A stretch of DNA of 64,000 nt from Viola odorata. Its lineage: Eukaryota; Streptophyta; Magnoliopsida; Malpighiales; Violaceae. The translations under genes were made by a program, and so were the position numbers. Each line of letters starts with the position of its first letter. The stretch's first letter is position 1. Location: positions 24,040,407 to 24,104,406 of the forward strand of contig OY829539.1 in the NCBI GenBank assembly GCA_963691705.1, given 5' to 3'. The notes under the pieces were generated by a model. That model made no database searches. It saw only the letters and a list, made by a program, of their open reading frames with translations, and had not been told where the DNA came from. Positions 24,356-36,087 of the stretch are shown here, piece after piece.

Positions 24356-26029
24356 CTACATAGGCGGGAGGTTGCGCCTAGCAACTTCCGTGGTCAAATC
24401 TTGTAGTTGCTTCAAAATGGACCGGAGGAGGATATTTGTCTCTGATATGGCGTCAAGGAGGGCAGGAGGAACATCTTGGCCGGGACTGGTCGGAGTGTCT
24501 GGGGCAGAGCTAGTTTGGCCGGGATGCTCGGCTTGGGCATCAGTCAGATACATGAAGTTTCCTTGGTGCTTAGTGCCGAATGCTTGATCTTTCACCCGCG
24601 TACAACGTGTACTAAACTGCAATATACGCTGTGAGACACACAAATGACCCATCTGATCAAGGGTCTTGGGATTTAGCATTTTAAAATCAACAGGTGCAGA
24701 CAGATTGCTACAAGGCAAAACCAAATTAAAAAATTTGTCTTTTATAGCAATACTAGTGACCAATGACCCCATAACAGGACTACGAGGTATGGCCTGAACA
24801 GACGAAACAGCAGTAGCAAACCAAAACCCAAGATTAAGCCTAATCGTATGCTTCATACACCACAAGAAAAACAGCTCTTGCATCGATAACTGGCCAGAAG
24901 AATGGGGCTTGCCCGAGTAAGTAAAGGCCAAATATCGATGCAATATCCTCAGAGCAGGGTCAGAAAGTTCATGTCCTTTGGCAAGTTTAGGGCTAAACTC
25001 GGCATTTGTCTTGCCGGTCAGCTCCTGAAAGGCAGCATCAGCATCAAAATCAGTAGGATACATGGTATGGGCAGATCTATACGAAGAAGACTCTAGCTCA
25101 TCAACACTCACAGCACCCAACACACAATTTAGCTTATCGACAGACATCTTACGCCATTTTCCCATCAGCCTAAAATGGACAATATCAGTCTTGCCCTTAG
25201 GCTTGAATTGGTCCGAAGCAAGCCAAAATGTGGAATAGAACTCAAGTGAGAGCTCGGAAAAGGTCGGGTGCTCCAGGAAGAACAAAGCTTCCCACCCAAT
25301 ACCTTTTACAAGCTCTCGAACTCGAGAGCCTATACCCATTTTGTCCAAAAACACAAGATCAAGGCGCGTGCATGGGCTAACACCTTTCGAGTTAAAAGTA
25401 ACAAGTCTATCAAGAGAGTGTTTATCATCAAAAGTGAGCCAACCCTTAAGGTCGGCGAGTTCAGATGTAACCAGATCTGAAGCTGGTGCGGGCGAAGTGG
25501 CGCGAGGTTTTGTAGATCTGGTGGTGGCCTTTGCTTTGCCTTTTTCCGTCTCGATGGCCTTTCTTTTCTTACTCACCGGAGCAGATGGTTCGCCGGCGTC
25601 GATGGTAGCCTCCTCAACCTTGACGGACAGAGGTGGTTTAGGCTTCCTCATCACCAAGATTATTTTTTCCTCTTCCCCTGCCGCGGCTTCCTCTTCTGCG
25701 GTGATTGCCAGCTCAGTCATCGGTGCTGCCGACTTGTAGATGTTGAGGTCCGGTATCTTAGGGACCGACCGACCAGATCTAGTAATGGTGGAGGTCGCCG
25801 GCTTAGATCCGGTGACTTCTAAGTCTTTATCGGACGGAGGCTGGTGGTCGGAGGTTTCCTCATTGTCCGGCCCTAGGTCGGTGTGGCGAGAGTGGGATTG
25901 GCCGGAATCGGCGGCTGACGGCGATGCGGACATGGGTGAGGGGTTTTTTCGAGCGGGAGTGGGTTTGCGGCTGGTGGTCCCGATTTTGTGGGCCACCATT
26001 TTAATTCTTGGGGGTCTTTTGGGGGACAT
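24356..26029 (-). CDS. Element 1 third ORF (Athila ORF1-family / plant retrotransposon protein), 557 aa
   Basis: An uninterrupted 557-residue frame between pol and the 3' LTR, the place where Athila-like elements carry an env-like ORF. The first 200 residues are basic, serine- and proline-rich, with PPRIKMVAHKI and a possible nuclear signal KKRK. A folded region of about 300 residues follows, with LKGWLTFDD, FLDKMGIGSRVRE, SLEFYSTFW, VHFRLMGKW and YPTDFDADAAFQELTG. Element 2 has a homologue (41540-43186) sharing these blocks. I see no signal peptide, transmembrane segment or enzymatic motif, so a membrane-envelope role is not supported. It appears related to the Pfam Athila ORF-1 / putative plant transposon protein group. 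Function unknown. Confidence 0.75.
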   Translation of the reverse strand: MSPKRPPRIKMVAHKIGTTSRKPTPARKNPSPMSASPSAADSGQSHSRHTDLGPDNEETSDHQPPSDKDLEVTGSKPATSTITRSGRSVPKIPDLNIYKSAAPMTELAITAEEEAAAGEEEKIILVMRKPKPPLSVKVEEATIDAGEPSAPVSKKRKAIETEKGKAKATTRSTKPRATSPAPASDLVTSELADLKGWLTFDDKHSLDRLVTFNSKGVSPCTRLDLVFLDKMGIGSRVRELVKGIGWEALFFLEHPTFSELSLEFYSTFWLASDQFKPKGKTDIVHFRLMGKWRKMSVDKLNCVLGAVSVDELESSSYRSAHTMYPTDFDADAAFQELTGKTNAEFSPKLAKGHELSDPALRILHRYLAFTYSGKPHSSGQLSMQELFFLWCMKHTIRLNLGFWFATAVSSVQAIPRSPVMGSLVTSIAIKDKFFNLVLPCSNLSAPVDFKMLNPKTLDQMGHLCVSQRILQFSTRCTRVKDQAFGTKHQGNFMYLTDAQAEHPGQTSSAPDTPTSPGQDVPPALLDAISETNILLRSILKQLQDLTTEVARRNLPPM

Positions 26030-26149
26030 GGTGAGTGTGTGGCTAGGGTTTCAAGGGAAGAAGATGGAGTGAAGGTGAAAGGGACATGGATGAATGTTGG
26101 AGGAAAGGGCAAAAGGAAACAAGGAAAAAAAATGGATAAGGGAGGCTGA

Positions 26150-26690
26150 GGGGAGCGTCCATGACACGCGGCGCTCGGCGGTTGGGTGAGGGAGTGAGAC
26201 GCGGATCGCCACAGGGGAGGACACGCTGACGTTGAAGACACGTGGCACGCGTTGATTAGCCTACGCGTTGAGACGCGGATCGCCAAGGGAGGACGCGGTG
26301 ATGCTGGATGACATAGGACGCGTGGCGCTCTCTGGCTGGACTACGCGGATTGCACGAGGATGACGGGTTGACTGGCTGGGTGATCGTTGAAGACGCGTGG
26401 CGCGGGCTGATTCGCCGAGCGGATTGCGCAACACGTGGCGCACCGTGATTGGGCGACACGGATTGTGGATAAGGATAAGGGAAGGACGCGTGTCGCGCAT
26501 TGGCTGGAGAGGGGGATTGAGCGACACGTGTCAACGCGTCATTGGCCAAGGTGGATTGCGGGGTGATGCGTTGAAGACGCGTGGCGCGCGCTGATTCGCC
26601 CTCGTGGATTGCGTGACGCGTGTCGCCGCTTGAGAGGACGACGCGGATTGCGGATAAGGCGCCGCCACGTGGCATGCTCTGGTTAGACTT
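26150..26690. repeat. GC-rich degenerate repeat array upstream of the element 1 third ORF
   Basis: An array of loosely repeated units containing ACGCGTGGCGCG, GGATTGCG and TTGAAGACGCGTGG. By eye it has four CACGTG cores and about seven ACGCGT cores. It lies 120-660 bp upstream of the third ORF start on the minus strand, in an otherwise AT-rich element. CACGTGGC is the G-box/ABRE core bound by plant bZIP and bHLH factors; whether it acts as a promoter here is inference. Confidence 0.6.
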
Positions 26691-27008
26691 GGTGGCAACC
26701 TGCAAAACAAAAAAAAGGTGGAAATTTGCTTCAAATTTTGAAAAGGAAAAGGAAGAAGCGGGAGAAAGAAACAAAAGGGGGAAAATAATAATAAAAACTA
26801 AATGAAACAAGGAAAAATGGAAAGGGATGCCTAAATAAACCAAATAAAACAGGAAATAATAATAAAAACTAAGTAAATAAATAGATAACAAAAATAAATA
26901 ATTAATTATTAAAAGAAAGGGGTTCGAGGGAAAAAAATTAAATGAGGCGCATGGAATGCCTCCTTGACCGGCCATCTTTTTCGTCCATGCCTGGACGATG
27001 GTATGCGT

Positions 27009-30000
27009 CTAGGGCAAGACTGGTGGGTCTGCCACCCTCATTTCATCGGTCGTGAAGGGTTTGAAACCTTCATAGAATGGCTTCAAGCGATGACCGTTTA
27101 CTTTGAAAGCGACGCCCGTGTCTAGGCTCTGGATCTCGACCGCTCCATGATCATAAACTGTGGTAACTAGATAGGGACCTGTCCACTTGGATTTCAATTT
27201 TCCTGCAAACAAACGCAAACGAGAGTTGTATAATAGGACTTTCTGTCCCACAGCAAATGATTTGGGAACAAGAAGCTTATCGTGTTGAACTTTTGTCTTG
27301 TTTTTGTAGATGAGGGCATTCTCGTAGGCATCATCTTTTAATTCCTCCAATTCTTGGATTTGCAAACGACGGTTTTGGTCGGCTTGGTCAAGATCTGTAT
27401 TGACCTGCTTGATAGCCCAAAAAGCTTTATGCTCAATCTCCACTGGAAAATGACACGGCTTGCCATAGACAAGTCGATAAGGAGTCATCCCGATTGGGGT
27501 TTTCAAAGCGGTCCTGTAAGCCCAAAGAGCATCTCCCAGTTTAGTGCTCTAATCCTTCCGTGACGGATTGACCGTCTTTTCAAGAATTGCTTTGATTTCT
27601 CGGTTGGAAATTTCAGCTTGCCCATTCGTCTGGGGGTGATAAGCGGTGGAGACGTGATGAGTCACTCCGTACTTATGGAGGAGAGAGTAGACGATTCGGT
27701 TGCAAAAATGGGTGCCCCGGTCACTGATTAAGACGCGTGGGGTGCCGAATTCAATTGAAAATATTGGAGCGTAGAAACTCGACAACCACTTTTGAGTCAT
27801 CCGTCTTGGTTGCCTTGGCCTCGACCCACTTAGAAACATAGTCGACGGCAAGGAGAATGTAGGTGTTGCCGAAAGAATTCGGAAATGGCCCCATGAAGTC
27901 AATACCCCAGATATCGAAGATCTCGCAGGAGATGATACCTGTCAAGGGAATCTGGTTGCGTGTACCAATATTCCCTGTAGCTTGGAATCTAGGGCAAGAC
28001 GCACAATACATATAACAATCACGAAATAGGGATGGCCAAAAGAATCCGGCTTCGAGAACTTTCATTGCGGTCTTTTTGGTACCAAAATGACCTCCCTCTA
28101 CGGAAGAGTGACAAAACTTCAAGATTGAGGGCACTTCCTCAAGATTCACGCAACGCCTAACCACTTGGTCGGAGCAATGTTTCCATAAGTAGGAGCTGTC
28201 CCAGATGTAGTATTTCGCTTGCTTCCGAATTCTGGTGCGTTCGCTAGGTGATGCATCCGCGGGGAAAGAGCCTGTAGCACAAAAATTTGCAATATCCGTG
28301 AACCATGGAAATTGGACAGCTTGGGCAAGACAGAGACGCTCGTCAGGAAAAACATCCCTGATTGACACTAGTGAATTATCATCTTGGGCAGGAAGTCTAC
28401 TCAAATGGTCTGCGACCACATTCTCTGCACCTTTCTTGTCCTTGATGAGGAGATGAAACTCTTGGAGGAGCAAGATCCAACGGATAAGGCGTGGTTTAGC
28501 ATCTACCTTCGTTAGGAGGCACCTAAGGGCAGAATGGTCGGTGTAGACGATGACGTGAGTGCCCAAGAGGTACTGACGAAATTTGTCTAGGGCATAAACA
28601 ACAGCCAGGAGTTCTCTTTCGGTGACTGTGTAGTTTTGTTGGGCAGGATCAAGTAATTTGGAAGCATAATAAATCACATAGTGTTCTTTGTCCTTCGTCT
28701 GCCCCAAGACGGCTCCAAGAGCATGATTGCTGGCGTCGCACATGATTTCAAAGGGAAGGGACTAGTCGGGGGCTCTAATAATAGGTGCAGACGTCAGTTT
28801 GGCTTTGAGAGAGTCAAATGCTGACTTGCACTTGTCATCAAATACAAAATCAGCATCTTTCTGCAATAGACGACACATTGGTTGGCTGATTTTTGAGAAA
28901 TCTTTAATGAACCTCCTATAAAAGCCGGCATGCCCTAGAAAGGAACGGATGTCTCGGGCGCATGTAGGATAGGGCAATGACTCAATCACTTCGATTTTTG
29001 CTTTGTCGACCTCGATGCCTTTGATGGAGACTATGTGGCCCAAGATGAGGCCGTGGTCTACCATAAAGTGACATTTCTCGAAGTTAAGAACCAGATTGGT
29101 CTCGACGCAACGTTGAAGAATTTTTCGCAGGCTGGACAAGCATTCAGAGAAGGAATTGCCATAGACGGTGAAATCGTCCATGAAGACTTCGATGCATTCT
29201 TCGACGAATTCGGAGAATATACTGATCATGCATCGCTGAAAAGTGGTTGGGGCGTTGCAAAGTCCGAACGACATTCTTCGATATGCAAAAGTGCCAAAGG
29301 GGCAGGTGAAGGTGGTCTTCTCCTGGTCGTCTAGGGCAACTGGGATTTGGTGAAAACCGGAATATCCATCTAGACAACAGTAATGGGTCTTTCCCGCTAG
29401 GCGCTCCAGCATCTGATCAATAAACGGGAGGGGGAAATGGTCTTTCCGGGTGGCTGCATTCAGACGCCGATAATCAATACACACCCTCCAGCCGTTCTGG
29501 ATTCGGGTCGGAATCAACTCTCCGTCTTGGCCAGTTATAATGGTGATTTCGGATTTCTTTGGCACGACCTGGACGGGGCTTACCCATGGGCTATCCGAAA
29601 TGGGGTAGATCACTCCCGCGTCTAAAAGTTTCAATATCTCTTTTTTCACAACCTCCATCATTGGAGGATTCAGGCGTCGCTGTAGCTAGCGGACCGTTTT
29701 GCTTGCGTCCTCAAGATGGATCCGATAGGTGCATAGATCTGGAGATAAACCTTTGATATCGACAATAGTCCACCCTATGGCTGACTTGAACTCTTTGAGC
29801 AAGGAAATCAACTGAGATTCTTCAGAATCATTCAACTTATTGGAGATAATAACTGAGAGAGAGTCGTCTGCACCTAGATAGGCGTATTTGAGATGGGCTG
29901 GAAGAGCTTTCAACTCAAGAATAGGCGCCCGCACAAGGGATGGAGGTAGTTTGGTGTGCTGACCGTGATAAGGAGAGATATCAGTTTGAAGGGAGGCGTC

Positions 30001-30999
30001 AAAAGGCTTTTCCTCTAGGGCTGCAACGATGGTATGCAACTCCGGAGGAATATTGATCGTCGAGGCCAAGACGTCCAATGTTGCTGGCGTGATGCTCCAA
30101 TCTAGGGCAACCTGTAAGGGTTCAAAAGAATTTAAGTCAGCAACTTTATCGACTAGAGGGTCAATCACATCAACAAAATTCACACAAGAGAGATTAGAGG
30201 CAAAATCGGAGGGGTATTGCATGGCATCCATCATTTTGAACTTGATGAATTCCCCATCAAACTCAAGAGAAATAGATGCATCGTGAACGTCTATCTTCGC
30301 CCTGGCTGTAGCTAGAAACAGTCGCCCTAGAAGAACATCTGTGGATTTAGCGGATTCTTCGTTCTCCATTGCAAGGACATAGAAGTCTGCGGGAAATAGG
30401 AAGTCACCTACTTGGACCAAGACGTCCTTAATCACACCTTCAGGGCGGATTATGGAGCGATAAGCCAACTGGATAACAAGTTGGGTTGGTTCGAGGGGTC
30501 CCAGGCCTAGACTGATGAAGATCGTCAAGGGCATGACATTAATGCCGGCCCCTAGGTCACACATAGCTTTTCCTATGTTGACTGTCCCAATGGTGCAAGG
30601 GATAACAAACATGCCCCGGTCGCTGCATTTTGGAGGGATCTTTTGCTGGATAAGAGCGGAGACCTGGACCCCCACACTTATCTTGTTTACCCCTGTCAAG
30701 TTGCATTTGTTGGTGCAGAGCGTTTTCAGGAACTTGGCATAGCGAGGCACATTTTTGATGGCCTGGAGAAGTGGGATATTGACTATGACTTTTCTGAACA
30801 TATCAAGGATTTCGCTGTCCTCTTCCTTCTTCTTGGTCTTGACGAGCCTTTGAGGAAAGGGCGGCTCGAGGATCTTGTGTATATACTCTTGGGTGAATTC
30901 TTGTGGGCTTGTGTCACCTCGTGGAGCCATCCCTCGTGGAGATCTAATGCGGTCCTCCATCACTTCCGGGAGTTTAGGCCCAATAAACTTGGCCTTGGG
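27009..30999 (-). pseudogene. pol: Element 1 pol: protease, reverse transcriptase, RNase H, integrase (broken)
   Basis: Order on the minus strand: protease (CDLGAGINVMP near 30550; later VLLGRLFL); reverse transcriptase with GWRVCIDYRRLN, FPLPFIDQML and catalytic FMDDFTVYG (about 29180); RNase H with [15 protein letters not shown] and YTDHSALR; integrase zinc finger GGHFGTKK...C..C, then [17 protein letters not shown] and HPQTNGQAE (the D,D-35-E core); and a C-terminal KWTGPYLV tail ending at 27009. Lesions: TAG at 29686-29688 just before RT, TAG at 28762-28764 at the RT/RNase H boundary, a frameshift near 27755, and TAG at 27549-27551 in integrase. The gag/pol boundary is approximate; the normal product would be a single polyprotein. 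Not functional as it stands. Confidence 0.88.
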
Positions 31000-32566
31000 T
31001 ATTTTCTTGGGCAAGATTTCGGTCTCGACCACTGGGCCTTCGTCTAGGCCAGAATGCTCTCGAGTTGGTAGCTCCAGACCGCTACAGAGCGTCGTAGCAC
31101 ACGCTTCGTGTTTTGGATTTGCCTCGGTTTGGGGCTGCAACCTGCCCTTGTTTTTCAATTCTTTCATATCCGCGGCCATGATGCTCATTTGCTTTTGTAG
31201 ATCAGACATGACGCTCATTTGTTTTTGTAGATCAGTGATGACGTACCTATAGTGAGCTACCTCATCAACCGGTGGGGCAGAAGAATTGGAGGTCTGGCCC
31301 TGATTGGGCTGATAGAAAGACTGTTGGTTGTTGGGGTGGGTAGATCTAGGCTTGAAGTTTTGGGCGTTGAAAGGTGGCTGGGCCTGATTCATGTACTGAT
31401 TGTGCTGCGTTGGTTGTCCTGGTCCAGACGCTTGTTGATGGCTGACCCAACCGGAGTTTGGTGGTCTCCACACCTGATTGTAATTCTGTCCGTATGGGGC
31501 CTGATTGTAATTTCCCATGGCGTTGATACTTTGGATCTCATCAGGGATATGGGGGCACGCATCCATCGGATGATCAGGCATGTTGCAAATCTGACAGGTC
31601 TTGACCTGAACTGTCTGTCCGGGGGTCATGTTCTGAAGCATGCCCATCATAGCGGTCAATTGGGTCTGCATCGCGGCTACTTGGGCATCTTGCCTTGGAT
31701 GATTACTTTCCTCGAGTATGCAATTTCTTGCCAATAACTCTATGGTGGCCTTCGCGGCTATAGGGGTGAGTCTGGTGATAGCACCACCAGCAGCGGCATT
31801 GAGCAAGGCCTTGTCACGAGCTTTGAGACCTTCACAAAAATATTGGATGAGGGCGTGCTCGGTAAGGTTGTGTGAGGGGCACATAGCTTGCATCTTTTTT
31901 GTAGCGCTCATGGTACTGACCAAAATCTTCTTCTTTCCTCTGGACTATAGACACCAATTGCTTGCGAGTCACATTAGCCATTTCTGATGGGTAATATTTT
32001 TCGGTGAAGGATTTTGACATTTCAGCCCAAGAATTGATGGAGTTTGGGGGTAGATCATAGAACTAGTCTAGGGCATCATCTTTCAAAGACCACATGAAGG
32101 CTCGGAGCTTGGCGTGCTCAATACTGACATTGGCTGGCTTCATGACGTCGCAAATAGAGTGCAATTGCTGAAGATGGGGGTGAGGATTTTCCTTTGGAAC
32201 ACCACGGAAGAGGGGTAGATGGTGCATGACTGCGGACTTGAGCGTCCAATCATGAGGAACAGTGGGCCAAACGATACAAGTGTTGGGTGTTTCAGGGGCA
32301 CCATTGAGGTCCTCAATGGTCTGCGGAGGATTGTCGATATTAGGACGGTCTGCCATATTGAGTATCTCGGGGTAGACAACTACTGGGTTGTCGAGGTCGG
32401 GATGAAGATGATTGTCGGGACCGGTCTGACTAGAGGTTTGACTGTCGAGGGCAGGACGGGGAATTACTCTTCTAGAGGTTGCTCCGGCCTGTCTCCGAAA
32501 TTCTCTCTCTGTCTTCGTGAGTTCGTGGTCGAGGGGTAGAAGGTCTGGTGCAGATCTCCTGGTCAT
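31000..32566 (-). pseudogene. gag: Element 1 gag (broken)
   Basis: Starts at ATG 32566 (MTRRSAPDLLPLDHE), just after the PBS and leader; an upstream in-frame ATG lies inside the LTR and is unlikely to be used. The capsid region has IVWPTVPHDWTLKS, HHLPLFRG and the NPHPHLQQLHSICD block. A CCHC zinc knuckle, C-X2-C-X4-H-X4-C (CQICNMPDHPMDAC), sits at about 31555-31596. A glutamine- and asparagine-rich linker and a coiled segment (LQKQMSIMAADMKEL) follow. Lesions: TAG at 32063-32065 and a one-base frameshift near 31893 in an A/T homopolymer. It packages element RNA in the family. Confidence 0.85.
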
Positions 32567-32602
32567 ACAAGTAAAAGAAAGAAAATTAGTCCGTAAACAC
32601 TG

Positions 32603-32619
32603 TCCCGGCAACGGCGCCA
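32603..32619 (-). promoter_or_regulatory. Primer-binding site of element 1 (tRNA-Asp type)
   Basis: On the minus strand TGGCGCCGTTGCCGGGA lies 5 nt inside the 5' LTR. This matches the PBS of plant Athila/Tat elements, primed by tRNA-Asp. One C is lost relative to element 2 and the third element, which read TGGCGCCGTTGCCGGGGA. Confidence 0.85.
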
Positions 32620-32624
32620 AAATT

Positions 32625-34187
32625 TGACGCGCCGTCGAAACGCGCGTCAAAAGTAATAAAATAATCCTGATAAGCTAGATGCACAAATTAATGTATATAG
32701 CGGCAAGTCAGGGTCGAACCACAGGGAAAATGAAGGACTAGATTTAATTGCCCTAGATGTATGACGAGGATGAAAATGCAGCAGACATAAAAGTAACACA
32801 AAGGGGGGGGGGGGGGGGGTTGGTGTAGACGAATCTAGCCAACGATGGCAGTTGATGTTGAGACAGAGAATAAAAATGCAAATAACAAGTAATAATAGAC
32901 AAACGAAATAATTAAATAAAAGGGAACGAAAATAAAGCAAGAGAATATCAATAAAAATGTTAAAGACTAACAAGTGTAATAAAGATAATAACAAAGTAAG
33001 TAAAGATAATAAATCAGATAAAAGGAGAAATCTTAGCAGGGGTAGACGGCGGATTGCGTCGAGGTCTAGTCGGTCATCGGTGCAAGGATAGACTGCGTTC
33101 ACGCCATAGACGTGCTATAGGAACCCTGTTTTCACGTGGATTCCCTACTTCTCTTCTTAAGAGAAGTCACTCCCAAGGTACGCTTATGGGAGTGGCCGTG
33201 ACACTGTGCCCAAGGTACGCTTATGGGTCATACACACAGGCCCGTGAAGTGGAGAGAAGACACGTCTAGGGCTAGACACTGAGAAGTCTGCCCTAACCGG
33301 TTTCTTGCCCTAGCCAGATTGGACCAAACGACATGATGACTCTGGACCAGGTGCCTACTGTATTCCATGGCCTCACGTTAGTTATTACCATGGAAATGAC
33401 AATATTCATGAGAAACATGCAAATAGGTGATCAAACTACCAACAAATCTCACACGAAATGACAATAAAATGGCAAGAAAGCGGATACAACAATGAACACA
33501 TTTTAAGAACACTTTGACCTCCCAACTATCCTCTTGCAATCCTTAAAACACCCCTGCCAAGACTAAGAGATTTAGCCACTCATGCTGGAAATCATGCACA
33601 AGATAGATGGAGAAAGCAACATAAACAGAGAAGAGGTGCAGACGAAAATGAAAATCTGGATTAAAAACTAATTGGAGCTTGGGGCTCCAATTTCTGGAAA
33701 AATAAAGGAAGAACAAATCCCAATGTTAGAGAGGTGGCTACAATGATTGAAAACCCTAAAAAGATGAAAAATATACTAAGGAGTAGCCTCATTTTAACCT
33801 AAAGTTAAGGTTCTATATATAGCCTAACAACCCCACTAGGGGACAAAATGGTATAGAGGAATATTCTCTGATGAGCTGGATGATTTGGTCATGGAATCCC
33901 GCTAGAATCTTTTTAGCATCTTCGGCCAAGCGTCATTCGGAAAGAAACACGCACGTGCTTCGTCTAGGCCTAGACATAAGATCTCGTCTAGGTCTCGACG
34001 ACAAAACGCGTCTAGGGCTCGACGATGAAAGATCAACAAAAATGCATCCAAATGGCGCGCTTTTCAGCAAGTTTCTCCCTTTAGTCCACATATACAAAAT
34101 GGTTGGAAAACAAGCCAAATTAGTAGTATCAAGTGTGAATTAGACCTGAAAGAGAGGGAAAAACATGCATAAAAAGGCATCATATCA
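32625..34187 (-). repeat. 5' LTR of element 1
   Basis: 1563 bp, nearly identical to the copy at 21049-22605. The main difference is a run of 17 G at 32803-32819 against 7 G in the other LTR. Confidence 0.93.
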
Positions 34188-35699
34188 TGGGGCGCCTTGA
34201 TTTAATACTTTCAGCTTGAATTTAGTGATTTGACTCATTTCAGTTGTGGGCATTTGTACTCAAGTCATTGTGTATAACTGTATGGTTTTGTCATTCTGTT
34301 GTCGTTTATGAAGCCTTCACTCATTGTGCTATCTTTTATCACAAAGAATGCTTTTGTATTTGCATTTCCTTTTCTCGTGTTGTAACTCCAGAGTAGTGAT
34401 ATGATAGAACACTCTACATGCATCGATTGGTGCAGTATGTTGCTAAATGCCTCTGGCCCAACTTAGTTTTCCTTTGACGGAGATAATGATTAAGAGTACC
34501 TTATCCCAGATTGTATATGATTGAACATTGTAGGATGCATCATGTAGTTGGTTCAGTAAGTTGCAAATTCTTATAGCCCAATCCCTTTTTTTGTTGTCAA
34601 CATGGGGATTGAGAAGTGAGAATCTCGTATATCAGGCTGTACTTGCTGTTTGATCTTCTTTTCTGGCCAGTGGGTAGGGAGGCTGTATTGACTAGTCATG
34701 TTGTATTTTTATTGTGCTATTAGTTCTAGGATGGCTTTGGCGTTATTTTGCTGCTATAGGCATGATGGATGAATGCCTTCACGACACAACACACTATCAT
34801 AGGGATGGTCTTGTAATGGGAGTAAAATTTGTCAATTGAAATTGTTTGCTCGATTAATGTGCAGGTCAAACTTGAACCTAGAGTGGACAAAGGCAGCTAA
34901 CAGGAATGCTTCCAATGTCTAGAGGAGGGGAGAGTAGAATTTAGTGTCAAAGAAATGTTAGTAGTTGTTGATGTTTTGTAACTCAATAGCTAATAGTATG
35001 ATGCTTAATAGGTAATTGTAGTTTTTATATATGTAATGACGGGTTTGATTTTAAATGTATCCAACTCATGTTATTTTACCTCATGTTTGAACTTCCGGAT
35101 TGTATATGTTTCCCATAATATGGATATTTTTGTGAACGATTAGTTCTATGAAGTAATTTTCATTGTTTATGTGTTTGCTCCTTTAAGTAATTGCTTAATT
35201 CCCCATGTGCTAATTGTTTTATTTTAATTATTGTTGATGACAAAGGTGGAGAAGTATGTATATGTGTATATATAAATTAAATTGAAGGAGTTAATTTTCA
35301 AACTTTGTCATACTCCACGCAAATTAATTAAATTAAGAATGATTGGTTGATAATCATTAAGAGTAGTTTAATTAATAATTATACAATAATTATATTCTAA
35401 CAATTGTTTTGATTACTTTAAAAAAAAATACGAAATATGTAAGTTATTCATGTAATTCCAAATATGTTTTATTTTTCTATTATATTAGATAAATATGTTT
35501 TATTTATTTATGGTATTAAAAACTCAAATTTTGTATGGTATTAATAAATTTTAATAAGTTTAATTTATTTATGATATTAGATAAATATTTGGTAGATGTT
35601 AGATTATAAATAAATTGATTAAAAACATATATAAAGATACTAAAAAAATTAATTATAATACTTGAAATAAATTATGCCCTTTATGGTCATTTTACATCC
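34188..35699. other. Right flank of element 1; probable 3' region of the SEC61-gamma locus, no gene seen
   Basis: Once element 1 and one TGGGG copy are removed, this DNA continues from 21048. A splice-acceptor-like ATGTGCAG ends near 34864, followed by a short frame ending TAA near 34900, which could be a 3'-UTR exon of the SEC61-gamma gene, since GTAATG directly follows its TAG at 20967. From about 35200 it is AT-rich. No domain recognised. Confidence 0.35.
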
Positions 35700-35866
35700 A
35701 AACCATAGTTTTGGAAAACTATTTTACCAAACACCTCAGGTATCCCACTGAACTTTTAAATTTTTTTACCAAACAGCACACTCCGTTTCCCAAAAGTCAT
35801 TTTCCCACTGAACTTTTCCCCACTGACCATTTCCAACCTGAACTGGAACGCCAAACAGACCCTAAT
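35700..35866. repeat. MITE-like fragment ending in CCAAACAGACCC
   Basis: The right end CGCCAAACAGACCC followed by TAA resembles PIF/Harbinger or hAT MITE ends, and it cuts the VPS62-like coding sequence exactly at 35866/35867. Internal repeats of CCCACTGAACTTTT are visible. The left end is unclear. Confidence 0.4.
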
Positions 35867-36087
35867 CTCCTATTTTCACTCTGTTTCTCGTTGCATTATC
35901 AGCTGGCAAGTCTATCCAATATGTCCCATAGTTTTCCCCACCACCAGGCAACTTAGAACCGCTGCAGTCAATTGGTTCACCCTTCTGCTTCCCATCTTTG
36001 TACAAAAGTGCTCAATTCTTGAAGAACCATTGCACTGATGATGGCAAATAATCTTCATCAGGATGGAAGAATACAGTGGGGCCATAT
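35867..36087 (-). pseudogene. VPS62/DUF946-like pseudogene, downstream part
   Basis: On the minus strand this reads [20 protein letters not shown], then a TGA in place of the glycine of the usual NGALLY, then LLYKDGKQKGEPIDC and GTYWIDLPAD. These are typical plant VPS62 (DUF946) blocks. It continues directly from the part at 53390-55233: the 5-bp CATAT duplication lies at the break and the frame runs on across it. The downstream exon sequence ends at the MITE-like fragment. The rest of the roughly 550-residue protein is absent here. Confidence 0.8.

Larger units (their letters stand above)
21049..34187 (-). mobile_element. Element 1: complete Athila-like Ty3/gypsy LTR retrotransposon (13.1 kb)
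   Basis: Two LTRs of about 1.56 kb bound the element, with identical 5-bp target duplications TGGGG at 21044-21048 and 34188-34192. The order on the minus strand is 5' LTR, tRNA-Asp-type PBS, gag, protease, RT, RNase H, integrase, a GC-rich array, a third ORF, a long 3' untranslated region, PPT, 3' LTR. This order, the DLGAGINVMP protease motif, the FMDD RT motif and the extra ORF after pol fit the Athila lineage. LTRs differ by about 8 substitutions plus one G-tract length change, so insertion is recent. gag-pol is broken, so it is non-autonomous now. Confidence 0.93.

Noticed and set aside
26256..26975. 239-codon minus-strand frame over the GC-rich array
   Set aside because: The frame is open mainly because of GC-rich repeats; composition is repetitive and there is no counterpart in element 2.
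32803..32819. Run of 17 G in the 5' LTR of element 1
   Set aside because: The other LTR has 7 G at the same place. Slippage or an assembly artefact explains it better than a functional G-quadruplex specific to one LTR.
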